Shown: positions 27,241 to 36,920, counted from the stretch's first letter. The stretch: 64,000 nucleotides of DNA from Dehalobacterium formicoaceticum (GCF_002224645.1 NZ_CP022121.1:2944501-3008500); one strand, 5' to 3'. Notes: generated by a model from the letters alone, not told the origin. Numbers and translations are program-made.

Positions 27241-28434
27241 TTATTTTACCAAAGTAGCTGTATCCCGGGCGATCATCAATTCTTCATTGGTGGGAATGAC
27301 AAATACCTTGACTTTTGAACCCGGCCGGCTGATTTCCCTTTCTTCCCCACGGAATTTGTTCTTCTCTTTATCAATAAACAAGCACAGGAATTCCAGCTTG
27401 TCACATACTGCTTCCCGCATTTGAGGTGAATTTTCACCGATCCCGGCGGTAAAGACCAGAACATCAATCCCGTTGATCTCAGCCACAAATGCACCGATAA
27501 AACGAACGATTTTTTGATAAAACATATCAATCGCCAGCTGGGCATGATAATTACCCTCTGAAGCTGCCTCTTCCACATTTCTTAAATCGCTGCTTACCCC
27601 GGAAACACCCAGGAAGCCGCTTTTCTTGTTCAATAATTCGTCTACTTCTTTAATGGTCAAGTTTTCTTTTTCCATGATAAAGCTGATAATTGCCGGATCC
27701 ACATTACCGGATCTGGTTCCCATCATTAATCCTTCCAAGGGGGTGAAACCCATGGTGGTATCCATTACCTTTCCTTTATCAATAGCAGCAATGCTGGAAC
27801 CATTGCCCAAATGACAGGTAATCATTTTCAGATCTTCCAGGGGTTCACCCAAAATTTCTGCCGCGCGATGGGAAACATAGCGGTGGGAGGTACCATGGAA
27901 ACCATATCTCCTGATGCCGTACTTTTCAAAATATTCATAAGGCAGTCCATAAATATAAGAAACTTCCGGCATACTCTGATGAAAGGCCGTATCAAAAACA
28001 GCCACCTGAGGTACATTAGGCAAAATACTTCGGCAAGCTTTAATGCCGGCGATGCCCGGAGGGTTATGTAAAGGAGCTAAAGGTATTAACTTTTCTATTT
28101 CAGCAACCACTTCATCATTAATAATAGTGGTCTCCGTAAAGACAGAACCGCCATGCACTATCCGATGACCAACAGCACCGATCTCATCCATAGAAGAAAT
28201 CACGCCATAATCCGGGTTAGTCAAAGCATCCAAAACCAATTGAATCGCTGTTGTATGATCTGGAATATCAGTGTTGATCACTTGTTTTTCTTTGTTCGCC
28301 GGGCGATGGGTGAGCAATGAGCCCTCTAAACCAATTCTTTCCACCAGACCTTTAGCCAAAACCGATTCATCAGTCATATCAAATAATTGGTACTTTAAAG
28401 AAGAGCTCCCCGAATTCAATACTAAAATTTTCAT
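27241..28434 (-). CDS. ackA: Acetate kinase
   Basis: A 397-residue protein from ATG 28434 ([16 protein letters not shown]), eight bases after GCAGGAGG. Family motifs: [65 protein letters not shown]. It makes ATP from acetyl phosphate in acetogenic or fermentative metabolism. No pta gene adjoins. Upstream of yceD-rpmF in the same direction. Confidence 0.97.
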   Translation of the reverse strand: MKILVLNSGSSSLKYQLFDMTDESVLAKGLVERIGLEGSLLTHRPANKEKQVINTDIPDHTTAIQLVLDALTNPDYGVISSMDEIGAVGHRIVHGGSVFTETTIINDEVVAEIEKLIPLAPLHNPPGIAGIKACRSILPNVPQVAVFDTAFHQSMPEVSYIYGLPYEYFEKYGIRRYGFHGTSHRYVSHRAAEILGEPLEDLKMITCHLGNGSSIAAIDKGKVMDTTMGFTPLEGLMMGTRSGNVDPAIISFIMEKENLTIKEVDELLNKKSGFLGVSGVSSDLRNVEEAASEGNYHAQLAIDMFYQKIVRFIGAFVAEINGIDVLVFTAGIGENSPQMREAVCDKLEFLCLFIDKEKNKFRGEEREISRPGSKVKVFVIPTNEELMIARDTATLVK

Positions 28435-28647
28435 TACATTGACCTCCTGCAATATCATATTATTATGATCTTAATAACTGTAATTTATTTATTTAACCTA
28501 TTATAAATGATTTTTTTCACAAATTAAACCCATTTCTTTTTATTTAGTGTTCAAGATATTGTGTTCATCATTTCTTTACCTGGTCTAAAGTGATCCTTAA
28601 GAAGAATATATTTAGTAATATGAGCTTTCCGAATCAGGTGATCTGTC

Positions 28648-29841
28648 ATGAAAATGCTTTTGCCATTAACCACAATACTTCTATGCATCTCCATGCTCAT
28701 CTTCCCGAAAGAAACCCTGGCAGCAGCCACCATGGGGTTGGAAACCTGGTGGACCATTGTCTTACCTGCCTTACTGCCTTTTTTTATTATGGCAGAGCTT
28801 TTCTTAGGGTTGGGCGTTGTGCATTTTATCAGTATCCTCCTGGAACCTATAATGCGCCCTATTTTTAATCTGCCAGGCTCTGCTGCCTTTGTTGTGGCCT
28901 TAGGCTATTCCTCCGGTTTTCCCGTGGGCGCATCTTTGACTACCAAGCTTCGCAATCAGCACCTATGTACCCGAATTGAAGGGGAACGCTTGATATCTTT
29001 TACCAATAACGCCAGCCCCCTTTTTATTTTTGTCGCAGTATCTGTAGGAATTTTTCAAAATCCGGCATTAGGACTGCTCCTTGCCACCGCCCATTATCTC
29101 TCCAATTTATGCCTGGGCTTTCTGCTGAGATTCTACGGTGCCGATGATCCGGAGAAGATCCCTGGAAAAATCAATTATGATCATCTGATCAGTAAAAGTT
29201 TCCAAGCTATGTTTGAAGCCCAAAAAAAGGATGGCCGCTCTTTAGGTAAACTCCTATCGGATGCCATCAGCAAATCCATTCAAAGTTTGTTAACTATCGG
29301 CGGATTCATTGTCCTCTTTGCCGTGATTATAGCTGTTTTGGGAACTTCAGGCATCCGTCAGTATTTGGAAATAATTCTGGCTTTGATTTTTTCTCCTTTA
29401 CATTTTCCTGACCCCTTAATTACGGCCCTTTCCGGAGGTCTCTTCGAAATGACCCTGGGCGTAAAAATGGTCGGAGAATGCAGTGCCGCCCTCCCCCTGC
29501 AAATCATTGCCGTGAGCATGATTATGGGATGGGGGGGCCTCAGCATTCAGGCCCAAGTCATGGGTATCATCAGCGACTCGGACCTGCGTTTTTTCCCTTT
29601 TTTTCTCACCCGGATTGCTCATATGCTACTAGCAGGATTATTTACCTATGTATTAATCCAAAGCCAGGTTATGGGTGTGGTAAATATGATGTTTGTTCCT
29701 AAGATTCCCCACCATCCGCTCTTATATGTCCTCATTCCCTGGGGACTTTGTTTGGCTTCACCTTTATGGTCCATAATGGTTGCTTTCTTTTGGATTTTAG
29801 TTTTTAATATCAGAGATAGGTTAAAAAAGTTTAAATTTTAG
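28648..29841 (+). CDS. ylbJ: Sporulation integral membrane protein YlbJ
   Basis: A 397-residue polytopic protein of the nucleoside-recognition/YlbJ type, ATG preceded by AGGTGAT. Signature parts: LETWWTIVLPALLPFFIMAE, YSSGFPVGASLTTKL and TNNASPLFIFVAVSVG. It is needed in Bacillus for spore maturation under sigma-E control. It lies opposite a coiled-coil gene and rsmD, as in related genomes. Stop TAG, with TAA three codons later. Confidence 0.9.
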   Translation: MKMLLPLTTILLCISMLIFPKETLAAATMGLETWWTIVLPALLPFFIMAELFLGLGVVHFISILLEPIMRPIFNLPGSAAFVVALGYSSGFPVGASLTTKLRNQHLCTRIEGERLISFTNNASPLFIFVAVSVGIFQNPALGLLLATAHYLSNLCLGFLLRFYGADDPEKIPGKINYDHLISKSFQAMFEAQKKDGRSLGKLLSDAISKSIQSLLTIGGFIVLFAVIIAVLGTSGIRQYLEIILALIFSPLHFPDPLITALSGGLFEMTLGVKMVGECSAALPLQIIAVSMIMGWGGLSIQAQVMGIISDSDLRFFPFFLTRIAHMLLAGLFTYVLIQSQVMGVVNMMFVPKIPHHPLLYVLIPWGLCLASPLWSIMVAFFWILVFNIRDRLKKFKF

Positions 29842-30322
29842 TGTTGGCGTTAATATTGGTATTGACATTAGGACGGGGCTGTTGTCCCTGGAGTTCCTCC
29901 CGGCCTTTTTTCACGGTATAAAGAGCTTTTTCGATATTAAGCTCTAATTGATGCAAAACATCATTGGCATAGACCTTCGCCCCCTGTTTGATTTCGGCAG
30001 AGGTTTTTCGTGCCTGCTGCAGCAGCTCTTCCGCTTCCGTCTGAACCTGACGCATGATTTGATCCTCAGAGAGAATTTTCTTGGCCTGGCTTTCCGCTTC
30101 TTCCAACACCCGGGAAGCCCGGCTTTGCGCCTCCTGCATCATCTTTTCTTTTTCCAAGTTCACATACTTGGCCTGTTTTATTTCCTCCGGCAAGGAAGTT
30201 CTGATGCGGTCCATACATTCCAAAAGAGTTTCAGCATCAATAATCACCTTACCCACTAATGGTATCCGTGACCCTGAATCAATAATATTCTCCATTTCAT
30301 CCAAAAGTTTTACTACATCCAT
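29831..30322 (-). CDS. Coiled-coil protein, ATPase-stalk-like, linked to rsmD
   Basis: A 163-residue soluble protein, almost entirely helical with Ala/Glu/Lys heptads from about 50 to 150 (EEAESQAKKILSEDQIMRQ). The N-terminus (VVKLLDEMENIIDSGSRIPL) is conserved in Peptococcaceae-like neighbours of rsmD. The Asn/Thr-rich tail NVNTNINANTKI ends it. It resembles DivIVA or F0 subunit b helices without their signatures. Function unknown. Its ribosome site GGAGGA overlaps the rsmD stop; it overlaps ylbJ tail to tail. Confidence 0.65.
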   Translation of the reverse strand: MDVVKLLDEMENIIDSGSRIPLVGKVIIDAETLLECMDRIRTSLPEEIKQAKYVNLEKEKMMQEAQSRASRVLEEAESQAKKILSEDQIMRQVQTEAEELLQQARKTSAEIKQGAKVYANDVLHQLELNIEKALYTVKKGREELQGQQPRPNVNTNINANTKI

Positions 30323-30333
30323 GAAAAATCCTC

Positions 30334-30876
30334 CTAACGAAATTGGTAATATAAAACTGCGGTATCGCCATAAACCGATTCTTTCACTAAAACAAGTTCT
30401 TCCTCCTGGGGTAGTTCTTTTTCCTTGCTGCCGGTTTCAATGATTATCACCCCATGCTCACTTAATAATCCGTATTTAATTATTAAGGAAACGGCTTGCA
30501 GCACAAATCCTTGATGATAAGGCGGATCAAGAAAAATCAGATCATACCTTTCCTTCAACCGTGCTAACAGAAAAGCAAAATCCCCCTGGAGAACCTGGGC
30601 CTTTGGGCTTAAGCCTGTATGCACCAGATTATTTTGCACAATCGAAGCAGCTTCCCTGTTTTTTTCAATAAAGTGGGCCAGCGTCGCACCTCTGCTTAGA
30701 GCTTCGATCCCCAAACCTCCCGTTCCGGCAAAAACATCAAGGACGGCACTGCCCGGAATTTTGGCTGATAAGACATTGAAAATAGCCTCCTTGACGCGGT
30801 CGGTCGTTGGTCTGGTGGCAAAACCTTTCGGAGCCTTCAATCTGCGTCCTTTTGCTTCCCCGGAAATTACCCGCAA
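30334..30876 (-). CDS. rsmD: 16S rRNA (guanine966-N2)-methyltransferase RsmD
   Basis: A 180-residue protein, TTG start after AGGGG. Motifs: RVISGEAKGRRLKAPKG, RPTTDRVKEAIFNVL, LDVFAGTGGLGIEALSRG (SAM site) and the catalytic DPPY in LIFLDPPYHQG. It methylates one base of 16S rRNA. coaD, the usual next gene, is not here. Its TAG stop overlaps the ribosome site of the next gene. Confidence 0.95.
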   Translation of the reverse strand: MRVISGEAKGRRLKAPKGFATRPTTDRVKEAIFNVLSAKIPGSAVLDVFAGTGGLGIEALSRGATLAHFIEKNREAASIVQNNLVHTGLSPKAQVLQGDFAFLLARLKERYDLIFLDPPYHQGFVLQAVSLIIKYGLLSEHGVIIIETGSKEKELPQEEELVLVKESVYGDTAVLYYQFR

Positions 30877-31045
30877 ATCAATTCACCCCTTTACCAACAA
30901 ATTATAACATATTGTTCTTCAAATCACGATGTTTTTACACCAAGTTGTCTCATCTATTTATTTTCGACAAGATTCACAAATTCTTGTCCTTAATTTTTAA
31001 TATTTTCCGGTATATTTTTACCGGCAAAGGTACAAAATACTTATC

Positions 31046-31184
31046 AGAAACCACTCAAAGGAGAGCTGCAGGTTATTAATTTTTGATAACCATCCCCCAT
31101 AAGCTCTACCTTGGTTTCTCCTCTCCCAGGTTGTGAAAGCAACCACTATCCGCAGAGCATAGGAGCTTCTGCGGAATTTTTTTT
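31046..31184 (+). ncRNA. Candidate structured RNA with intrinsic terminator
   Basis: No protein is encoded, yet the plus strand folds in nested fashion: AGAAACCA (31046) pairs with TGGTTTCT (31112), AGAGCT (31062) with AGCTCT (31102), and GGTTAT with ATAACC inside. A second hairpin GGTTG-TGAAAG-CAACC follows, and CCGCAGA / TCTGCGG with T8 at 31150-31184 ends it like a terminator. No gene follows on this strand, so it is more like a small RNA than a riboswitch. It matches none of the families I can recognise. Confidence 0.5.
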
Positions 31185-31205
31185 GAAATCCGGATCTGAA
31201 AAGGA

Positions 31206-31241
31206 AACAGGCACGATCGAAGGAATCCGATCGTGCCTGTT
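31206..31241. terminator. Perfect 14-bp inverted repeat, likely terminator of the two microprotein genes
   Basis: AACAGGCACGATCG, eight-base loop, CGATCGTGCCTGTT. On the minus strand it is followed by a T-rich tract and lies 27 bases beyond the first microprotein stop. Confidence 0.75.
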
Positions 31242-31267
31242 TTGACCCTATGCCAATATTTTCTTTT

Positions 31268-31408
31268 TTAGCAACATCTGTTATTGTTGTTTAACACACA
31301 TGTACATAAAAACTGCAATACGATCAGAATAATGATTAAATCAACTATGTCGTCGAACATTCCGTTACAACCACCGTTAAATCCTGTCAATCCGCCTAAA
31401 ATACCCAT
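31268..31408 (-). CDS. 46-residue hydrophobic microprotein, spore-coat YjcZ-like
   Basis: ATG 31408 stands behind a strong AAAGGAGGT. The product has a Gly/Asn/Cys head (MGILGGLTGFNGGCNGMF), one hydrophobic segment (IVDLIIILIVLQFL) and a Cys/Asn tail ending NNNNRCC. Composition and layout resemble the tiny Gly- and Cys-rich coat proteins of spore formers. A sister gene lies just upstream and shares the core FDLIIxLIVxQFxC. Confidence 0.7.
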   Translation of the reverse strand: MGILGGLTGFNGGCNGMFDDIVDLIIILIVLQFLCTCVLNNNNRCC

Positions 31409-31437
31409 GAAATTACCTCCTTTTAATTTTTTCCCCT

Positions 31438-31548
31438 TTAATCATTCACAAAGCTGCAAAAAAACTGCATGACAATCAAAACAATGATCAAATCAAAAAT
31501 CCCTTCAAAACCAAAACCATTGCCATTGCAATTTCCATTCCTGCCCAT
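31438..31548 (-). CDS. 36-residue hydrophobic microprotein, paralogue of the preceding one
   Basis: ATG 31548 lies seven bases after AGGAG; an ATG at 31554 is too close to the site. The product MGRNGNCNGNGFGFEG plus IFDLIIVLIVMQFFCSFVND has the same Asn/Gly head and membrane segment as its neighbour. Likely a local duplication and a cotranscribed pair, probably sporulation proteins. Confidence 0.65.
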   Translation of the reverse strand: MGRNGNCNGNGFGFEGIFDLIIVLIVMQFFCSFVND

Positions 31549-31624
31549 ATACATGCTCCTTTCCCTTTGTTATACAATACATGTTATGCTTGTCTGGACC
31601 GATTTGACACAAAATCACATAATA

Positions 31625-31657
31625 AAACGGACCAAAATTTTTCCTTTTGGTCCGTTT
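31625..31657 (-). terminator. Terminator after cphA
   Basis: Perfect 13-bp inverted repeat AAACGGACCAAAA / TTTTGGTCCGTTT. On the minus strand it begins 33 bases after the cphA stop and is followed by TTATT. Confidence 0.85.
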
Positions 31658-31689
31658 CCCAATGTAACTGCTTTTAATTCAACTGCAAT

Positions 31690-34401
31690 TTAGCTTGGAT
31701 GTGCTGAAAGGTAAGGATTTCCCTGCTCCAACTGGGGAGGTATGAAATTGATTTCATTAATGCGACTTTTGTCCGGCATGAAATCCTCACTCATATCGGA
31801 TCTCTTTTCGATCAATTTTTGCAGGATGTCAAAAACATGCTGAAAATTTTCATAAAACAAAACAATCAAATCTCCCGGAAGAGCCTCTTCGACAGCGATT
31901 TGTAATGATTCTGTCTCGGAAGGCACCACGCTGATCTCTCCTTCATCTCCCCCGCCCTCCATGATTCCCTGATACAAAAGATGGGCCACCTCGCCAGGCG
32001 CTCTTTGGCGCAGATCCCGGTCTTCTCTGATATAGATTTTTGAAAATACTCGGCCTGCAATCTTTCCTGCTTCAATAATATTTTCATCCATTCTGTCACC
32101 GGGCATGCCGATAATGCCCACTGCCCTTTCGGTACCAATATATGGGATTAATTGCCCGACAGCTTCATAAGCGGAGATGTTATGTCCATAATCCAACATC
32201 ACTTTACAATCACCCAGATCAAAAAGATTAAATCGTCCCGGATTGGTGTTCACATCCGGGTGAAAGGACCTGAGTCCCATGGCAATGATGTGCTCGGATA
32301 TATTTAGAGCGTAGAGGGCGGAAACAGCTGCCAGGGCATTTTCAATGTTGCATTTGGAGCTTCCTCCAAAGGTAATGGGAATTTCCGGCACAGAAATAAG
32401 AGGTATCTTTTTTCCATCCTGATCAAGAACGATCATCTGATCCATAACCATTACAGCCTGGCCGCCTTTTTGCACATGGTTTTTGATCAGATCATTATCA
32501 TGATTTTGGGAAAAGTAAATAATCTTACCGTGAATTCGTTTCGCAAAATAAGGGGTCATAGGATCATCTGCATTCAAGACAGCACAGCCTCCGGGTTTAA
32601 TGGCTTCAATGACCAGAGACTTGGCAAAGGCCAGATCTTCCAGGGTATCAATGCCGTCTTGCCCCCGATGATCATCACTCACATTAATAATGACACCCAC
32701 ATCAGCCAAATCATAGCCTAGCCCTCGCCGCACAATGCCGCCACGGGCAGTTTCCAGCACCGCCGCTTCCACCTCCCGGTTGGAGAGCACTAGTTGAGCG
32801 CTCATAGGTCCGGTATTGTCCCCCATGGAGATACATTTTCCTCCGATATAAGTGCCTTGAGTACAGGTCATCCCCACCCTTTTGCCCGTTAAGGATAAAA
32901 CATGTTTTAATAAACGGGTGACTGTGGTTTTCCCGTTGGTACCGGTGACTGAGATGATGGGAATGGTTACGTCCTCACCCTGGGGATACAGGAAGTCAAT
33001 GATCTCCTGACCCACATCCCGGGAGGACCCGAAAGTAGGAAAAAGGTGCATTCTTAAGCCCGGCCCGGCATTTACCTCCACAATCGCACCCTTTCCTTCT
33101 TGAAGGGGCCGGGCAATATCAGCCATCACAAAATCAATGCCGGCAATCTCTAGACCAATAATTTTTGCTGCCCGCACTGCGATTTCCTGATTGACCGGAT
33201 GAACTTCTGCCGTACAATCCCGGGCAGTTCCCCCGGTGCTGATGTTGCCGTTTTCTCTTAAAGCAATTACTTCCGACTTTCCGGGAATATCATTTTCGGA
33301 AAGTCCATTTTTATGCAAAAAATGTTTGGCGACATGATCCAATTTAATTTTTGTCAAGGGTTTTTCATGACCTACTCCTCTTTGCACATTGCGGTTTTCC
33401 CTATGCACCAATTCTTTAATGGAATGGATTCCATCCCCCGTCACAAAAGGAGGCTTTCTTTCTGATGCTGCCACAACCCGGTCACCCACCACCAAAACCC
33501 GGAAATCATTCCCGGAAATAAACCGTTCTACGATTAAGGCCGTGCTGTATTTCGCTGCAGCACGATAAGCGCTTCTCAGCTGATTTTCATCACGAATATT
33601 CAGGCTCACTCCCCGACCTTGATTCCCGTCAAAAGGTTTGAGCGCTAAAGGATATCCTAAAGCCTTTCCTGTTGCAAGAGCTTCTTCCTCATCATAGACA
33701 ATCCTTCCTTCCGGCACGGGAATACCATAAGCGCCCAGCATTTGCTTTGTCAAATCCTTGTTTTTTGCAATATCAGTAGCCAGACAGCTGGTTCCGTCAG
33801 GAAGGGAAGCTTGAATCAAGCGCATTTTATTGCCATAGCTTAATTGCAGCAAGCTTTCATGACCCAGCCGCCGGACAGGAATTTTTCTTTTTTCTGCTGC
33901 CTGATAAATGGCTTTGGTGCTTGGCCCCAGGGCGGTTTCTGCGGCCAGCCTTTTAATCTTTTCCAGCTGTGCCTTAGTAGAGACGGATTCATTATGAGCC
34001 AGGCAGGAGATAATTTCAACAGCTGCATAGCCGCAAGCTAACCCGATTTCTTCATCCATATATTCATAAATGATATGATACAAAGAGGGGTTTTCTGCCC
34101 ATCTCGTTTTGCCGAAATAAACATCAAAACCAGCCATGGATTGTAATTCAAGGGTTAAATGCTCCGCCACATGGCAGACATAGGTTCCTTCCTTTAACCG
34201 GGTGACAAAACCGCCTTCATAGCCAAGAGAGCAATAATGTTTTTTCAGCCCGGGAAAATTGCTCAGCAATTGCTCATTAAATCCTGACAGATCTTTTGTC
34301 GGAATATCTGATAATGCTCCTGCATCTACCAAAAGCTTGATTACCGGCTTATGGCAATAGATATTTCGTCCCCGGTAGATATGCTGTTCTTTAATGTCCA
34401 A
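31690..34401 (-). CDS. cphA: Cyanophycin synthetase
   Basis: A 903-residue protein, TTG start after AGGAGG. It has the N-terminal domain, an ATP-grasp domain (about 220-480: PLALKPFDGNQGRGVSLNI, VEVNAGPGLRMH), and a Mur-ligase domain with P-loop VTGTNGKTTVTRLL near 484-497 and ARGGIVRRGLGYD. This order is specific to CphA, which adds Asp to the polymer backbone and Arg to each side chain with ATP. Last gene of an iadA-cphB-cphA operon, so polymer synthesis and breakdown are encoded together. Confidence 0.95.
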   Translation of the reverse strand: MDIKEQHIYRGRNIYCHKPVIKLLVDAGALSDIPTKDLSGFNEQLLSNFPGLKKHYCSLGYEGGFVTRLKEGTYVCHVAEHLTLELQSMAGFDVYFGKTRWAENPSLYHIIYEYMDEEIGLACGYAAVEIISCLAHNESVSTKAQLEKIKRLAAETALGPSTKAIYQAAEKRKIPVRRLGHESLLQLSYGNKMRLIQASLPDGTSCLATDIAKNKDLTKQMLGAYGIPVPEGRIVYDEEEALATGKALGYPLALKPFDGNQGRGVSLNIRDENQLRSAYRAAAKYSTALIVERFISGNDFRVLVVGDRVVAASERKPPFVTGDGIHSIKELVHRENRNVQRGVGHEKPLTKIKLDHVAKHFLHKNGLSENDIPGKSEVIALRENGNISTGGTARDCTAEVHPVNQEIAVRAAKIIGLEIAGIDFVMADIARPLQEGKGAIVEVNAGPGLRMHLFPTFGSSRDVGQEIIDFLYPQGEDVTIPIISVTGTNGKTTVTRLLKHVLSLTGKRVGMTCTQGTYIGGKCISMGDNTGPMSAQLVLSNREVEAAVLETARGGIVRRGLGYDLADVGVIINVSDDHRGQDGIDTLEDLAFAKSLVIEAIKPGGCAVLNADDPMTPYFAKRIHGKIIYFSQNHDNDLIKNHVQKGGQAVMVMDQMIVLDQDGKKIPLISVPEIPITFGGSSKCNIENALAAVSALYALNISEHIIAMGLRSFHPDVNTNPGRFNLFDLGDCKVMLDYGHNISAYEAVGQLIPYIGTERAVGIIGMPGDRMDENIIEAGKIAGRVFSKIYIREDRDLRQRAPGEVAHLLYQGIMEGGGDEGEISVVPSETESLQIAVEEALPGDLIVLFYENFQHVFDILQKLIEKRSDMSEDFMPDKSRINEINFIPPQLEQGNPYLSAHPS

Positions 34402-34445
34402 TCTAAAGTCCTCCTATTAGCTTCTATTGCTGCCCATGGAATCTA

Positions 34446-35252
34446 TCAATGCAATCTCATAACTTCCCTCTTCTTTAAATCAAAACCATAGCCCTGGGAT
34501 AAAACATGGACGGTCACATTGGTGATGGTCAAGATTTCATCCGGCTTCGATTCCGATACATTTGAGCTTTTGATCGATTTTCCGTCGATAACCGTGACCG
34601 CATTGTTGCCGATCACCTTAAAATGATCATCAGCATAGACACGAATTGCAGTATCTTCATCAATCCCAATCCCTAAAATGCCGGGATTTTCTGCGACACC
34701 GCAGAGCAGACGGCCAAATCTTCCCCTTTGATCAAAATGCTGATCAATAATGACACCGTCCAGAAAATTAAAACCCGGGGCCATTTTCAGAGTACACTTG
34801 CGCGCCGGATCGTTATTATTCCCTTCCACAATCATGGTATTGCTCATCACAGAGGCTCCGGCACTGGTGCCGGCAATCACCGCTCCCCCTTGAAAAGCGT
34901 CATGCAAAGCTTCATACGTTCTTGTACCCGCTAAAATACTGGTAATTCTCAACTGATCCCCGCCGGTAAAAAAAATGCCCGAAGCTTGAGAAATTTGTTC
35001 TGCATGTTCTTCCATATTAGCTTCATCTCTGGTATTAATATCCATAATATCAATCTGTTTAACCCCCAAGCGGGAAAAAACTTTTTTGTATTCATCTCCT
35101 ATAGCCCCAGGTTCCTGAGTCGCTGTCGTGAATACGATCAAATGAGCATCATGGTCTCCGGCGATGGTCACAATCTCCTCCAAAATCTTCTTTTCCCCTT
35201 TTTTATCCTCAGCACCTCCAATGATGATCAGGTTTCCCTTGGTCTCACCCAT
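34446..35252 (-). CDS. cphB: Cyanophycinase
   Basis: A 268-residue S51 serine peptidase: IIGGAEDKKGEKKILEE, the catalytic Ser in IAGTSAGASVMS, and IDQHFDQRGRFGRL. It cuts cyanophycin to beta-Asp-Arg dipeptides. No signal peptide, so it works on cytoplasmic granules. Its start overlaps the end of iadA by eight bases, and cphA follows after 44 bases. Confidence 0.95.
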   Translation of the reverse strand: MGETKGNLIIIGGAEDKKGEKKILEEIVTIAGDHDAHLIVFTTATQEPGAIGDEYKKVFSRLGVKQIDIMDINTRDEANMEEHAEQISQASGIFFTGGDQLRITSILAGTRTYEALHDAFQGGAVIAGTSAGASVMSNTMIVEGNNNDPARKCTLKMAPGFNFLDGVIIDQHFDQRGRFGRLLCGVAENPGILGIGIDEDTAIRVYADDHFKVIGNNAVTVIDGKSIKSSNVSESKPDEILTITNVTVHVLSQGYGFDLKKREVMRLH

Positions 35253-36414
35253 GGCAGTCTCCCTCTTTTCTTCCGTCTATTTCAAAAGTACCTCTTTGCA
35301 CCAATTTTTGATCCTTCACTAAAAACTTCCCTCGGGCAAGAAGCAGCTCGATGGAGAAATCCTCTTCCCTCAGCACCAAAATATCAGCATCGCTTCCCGG
35401 TGCCAAAATGCCTTTCTGGGGAAATATTTTTAAATTCTTAGCCGGATTCATCGTCACCGTTTTTAATAACTGAGGGAAAGGGATTTTTCCTTCCCTTGCC
35501 ATCCGGCAAAAATCTTCAAACAGATCTGCCACCTGACCAATTTCCCATCCGTACCGTCCGGGTACACTTCCGTTCCCATCAGAGGTAATGGTCACCTGTT
35601 CTAAAGAAAGCTGATCTTTCATGATTCCGGCAAGGGCTGCCGGAACACTGACACCGTTCTTCTCCCCCGCTGTCAAATCGATGCGGCCTCCCTGAGACAA
35701 ATACTTAATCCCTTGATCGAAAAGATCCCGGGTGCGATTAATGTGGGTGGGCAGAAACATTTCCTTGGGAAAATCCGACTCCTTCAGGAGCTGAAAAAGA
35801 GGGTTCAAGCCTTCTTTTCCATCCCCCACATGAAGATGGACCAAACCTGCTTTTCCGCCCAGCATGCCCCCTCTTTTTGCTTCACCGGCTAATTTACGCA
35901 ACAACTCCACTGAAGGATAAGAAGATCGAAAATCAGAAATCGCAATCTCCCCGACACCTACGACTTTATCAATTAAGGCAATATCGGTGAGCACACTGCC
36001 CGTTAAGGTAGCCATAGGTGTACCGTAACTGCCGGAATAGATATAGGTAGAAATCCCCTCATTTTCCAAAGCCCTTGCTTTTGCCAACAGCCCGGCAATA
36101 CCTCTGGTAATACTGTCAAAACCCAAAACACCTACGACTGTTGTCACACCTGCCTGAATGATATTACTGAGCATGATCTCCGGTGTCCTGCTATGGGGTC
36201 CTTCTTCACCACCGCCTCCGACGATATGGACGTGTTGATCAATAAATCCCGGGACGGCAATACAGCCCCTGCAGGGAATCACCTCTATACCAGGTAACAG
36301 CGTCCCATTGATATCATCTTCGATGAAACCTATTTTATCAAAAATGATCAATATATCCTTTTTCCCTATATCACAGGGCGCAAAACAACGCACTTCTTTT
36401 AATAATTTAAACAC
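35245..36414 (-). CDS. iadA: Isoaspartyl dipeptidase
   Basis: About 389 residues from GTG 36414, five bases after AGGAGG; an ATG at 36441 lies upstream of that site. Amidohydrolase motifs: PGFIDQHVHIVGGGGEEG, VGEIAISDFRSS, HLHVGDG, LPTHINRT and ITSDGNGSVPG. It hydrolyses beta-Asp-Arg and similar isopeptides, the final step of cyanophycin use, and may also clear damaged isoaspartyl peptides. First gene of the cyanophycin operon. Confidence 0.93.
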   Translation of the reverse strand: MFKLLKEVRCFAPCDIGKKDILIIFDKIGFIEDDINGTLLPGIEVIPCRGCIAVPGFIDQHVHIVGGGGEEGPHSRTPEIMLSNIIQAGVTTVVGVLGFDSITRGIAGLLAKARALENEGISTYIYSGSYGTPMATLTGSVLTDIALIDKVVGVGEIAISDFRSSYPSVELLRKLAGEAKRGGMLGGKAGLVHLHVGDGKEGLNPLFQLLKESDFPKEMFLPTHINRTRDLFDQGIKYLSQGGRIDLTAGEKNGVSVPAALAGIMKDQLSLEQVTITSDGNGSVPGRYGWEIGQVADLFEDFCRMAREGKIPFPQLLKTVTMNPAKNLKIFPQKGILAPGSDADILVLREEDFSIELLLARGKFLVKDQKLVQRGTFEIDGRKEGDCHG

Positions 36415-36504
36415 AACGCCCTCCTGGGAATCCTTTCTCATATCCTTTAATATTTCACAGAAAAAAGAGGACTATTCTTTAAAAAATTACCAAGAAAATT
36501 AAAA

Positions 36505-36546
36505 GGCGAAGCTCAGACAAACTTGAAAAATTGTCTGAGCTCCGCC
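36505..36546 (-). terminator. Terminator of the DUF2197 gene
   Basis: GGCG-A-AGCTCAGACAA / TTGTCTGAGCT-C-CGCC, long hairpin, with TTTTAATTTT on the minus strand. It separates this gene from the iadA promoter region. Confidence 0.85.
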
Positions 36547-36572
36547 AAAATTGTTTCATTTAGCTTTTTTCA

Positions 36573-36740
36573 CTATATTGGTTTCGGCATATCCTGAGCA
36601 CACTTGGCTTGATGCTTCACACGCATGGAACATCGTTGACAAAAATAAGGTGTCTCTTGGTTCTTCGCCAATTTACTGTAATCCTTATGTATTTTCGTGA
36701 TGTCCTCTACCTTGCCGCATAAAGAACATTTTACCTGCAT
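36573..36740 (-). CDS. YlaI-like DUF2197 small zinc-finger protein
   Basis: A 55-residue protein, ATG 36740 after CGGGGGAAC. MQVKCSLCGKVEDI at the start and PYFCQRCSMR later give a CxxC-x27-CxxC four-Cys zinc site, as in Bacillus YlaI. Role unknown; probably a small cytoplasmic zinc-ribbon protein. Its TAG stop is followed directly by TGA. Confidence 0.8.
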   Translation of the reverse strand: MQVKCSLCGKVEDITKIHKDYSKLAKNQETPYFCQRCSMRVKHQAKCAQDMPKPI

Positions 36741-36920
36741 TTTCGTTCCCCCGTTTATATCTTTTATATTGATAGCAGTTTTTCAAAATTATTATTCTTC
36801 TTAATTATTATCTTATTAATTATTCTTCCTAAAATAAAAATTTCCTGCCTGCACCCGAAGAATAATTTCCATTAATTCAGTTATCCTAATCTAAGAACAA
36901 AAACGAAAAGGAGAATCAAT

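Noticed and set aside
29358-29622. Minus-strand frames inside ylbJ
   Set aside because: Antisense shadows without ribosome sites or homology.
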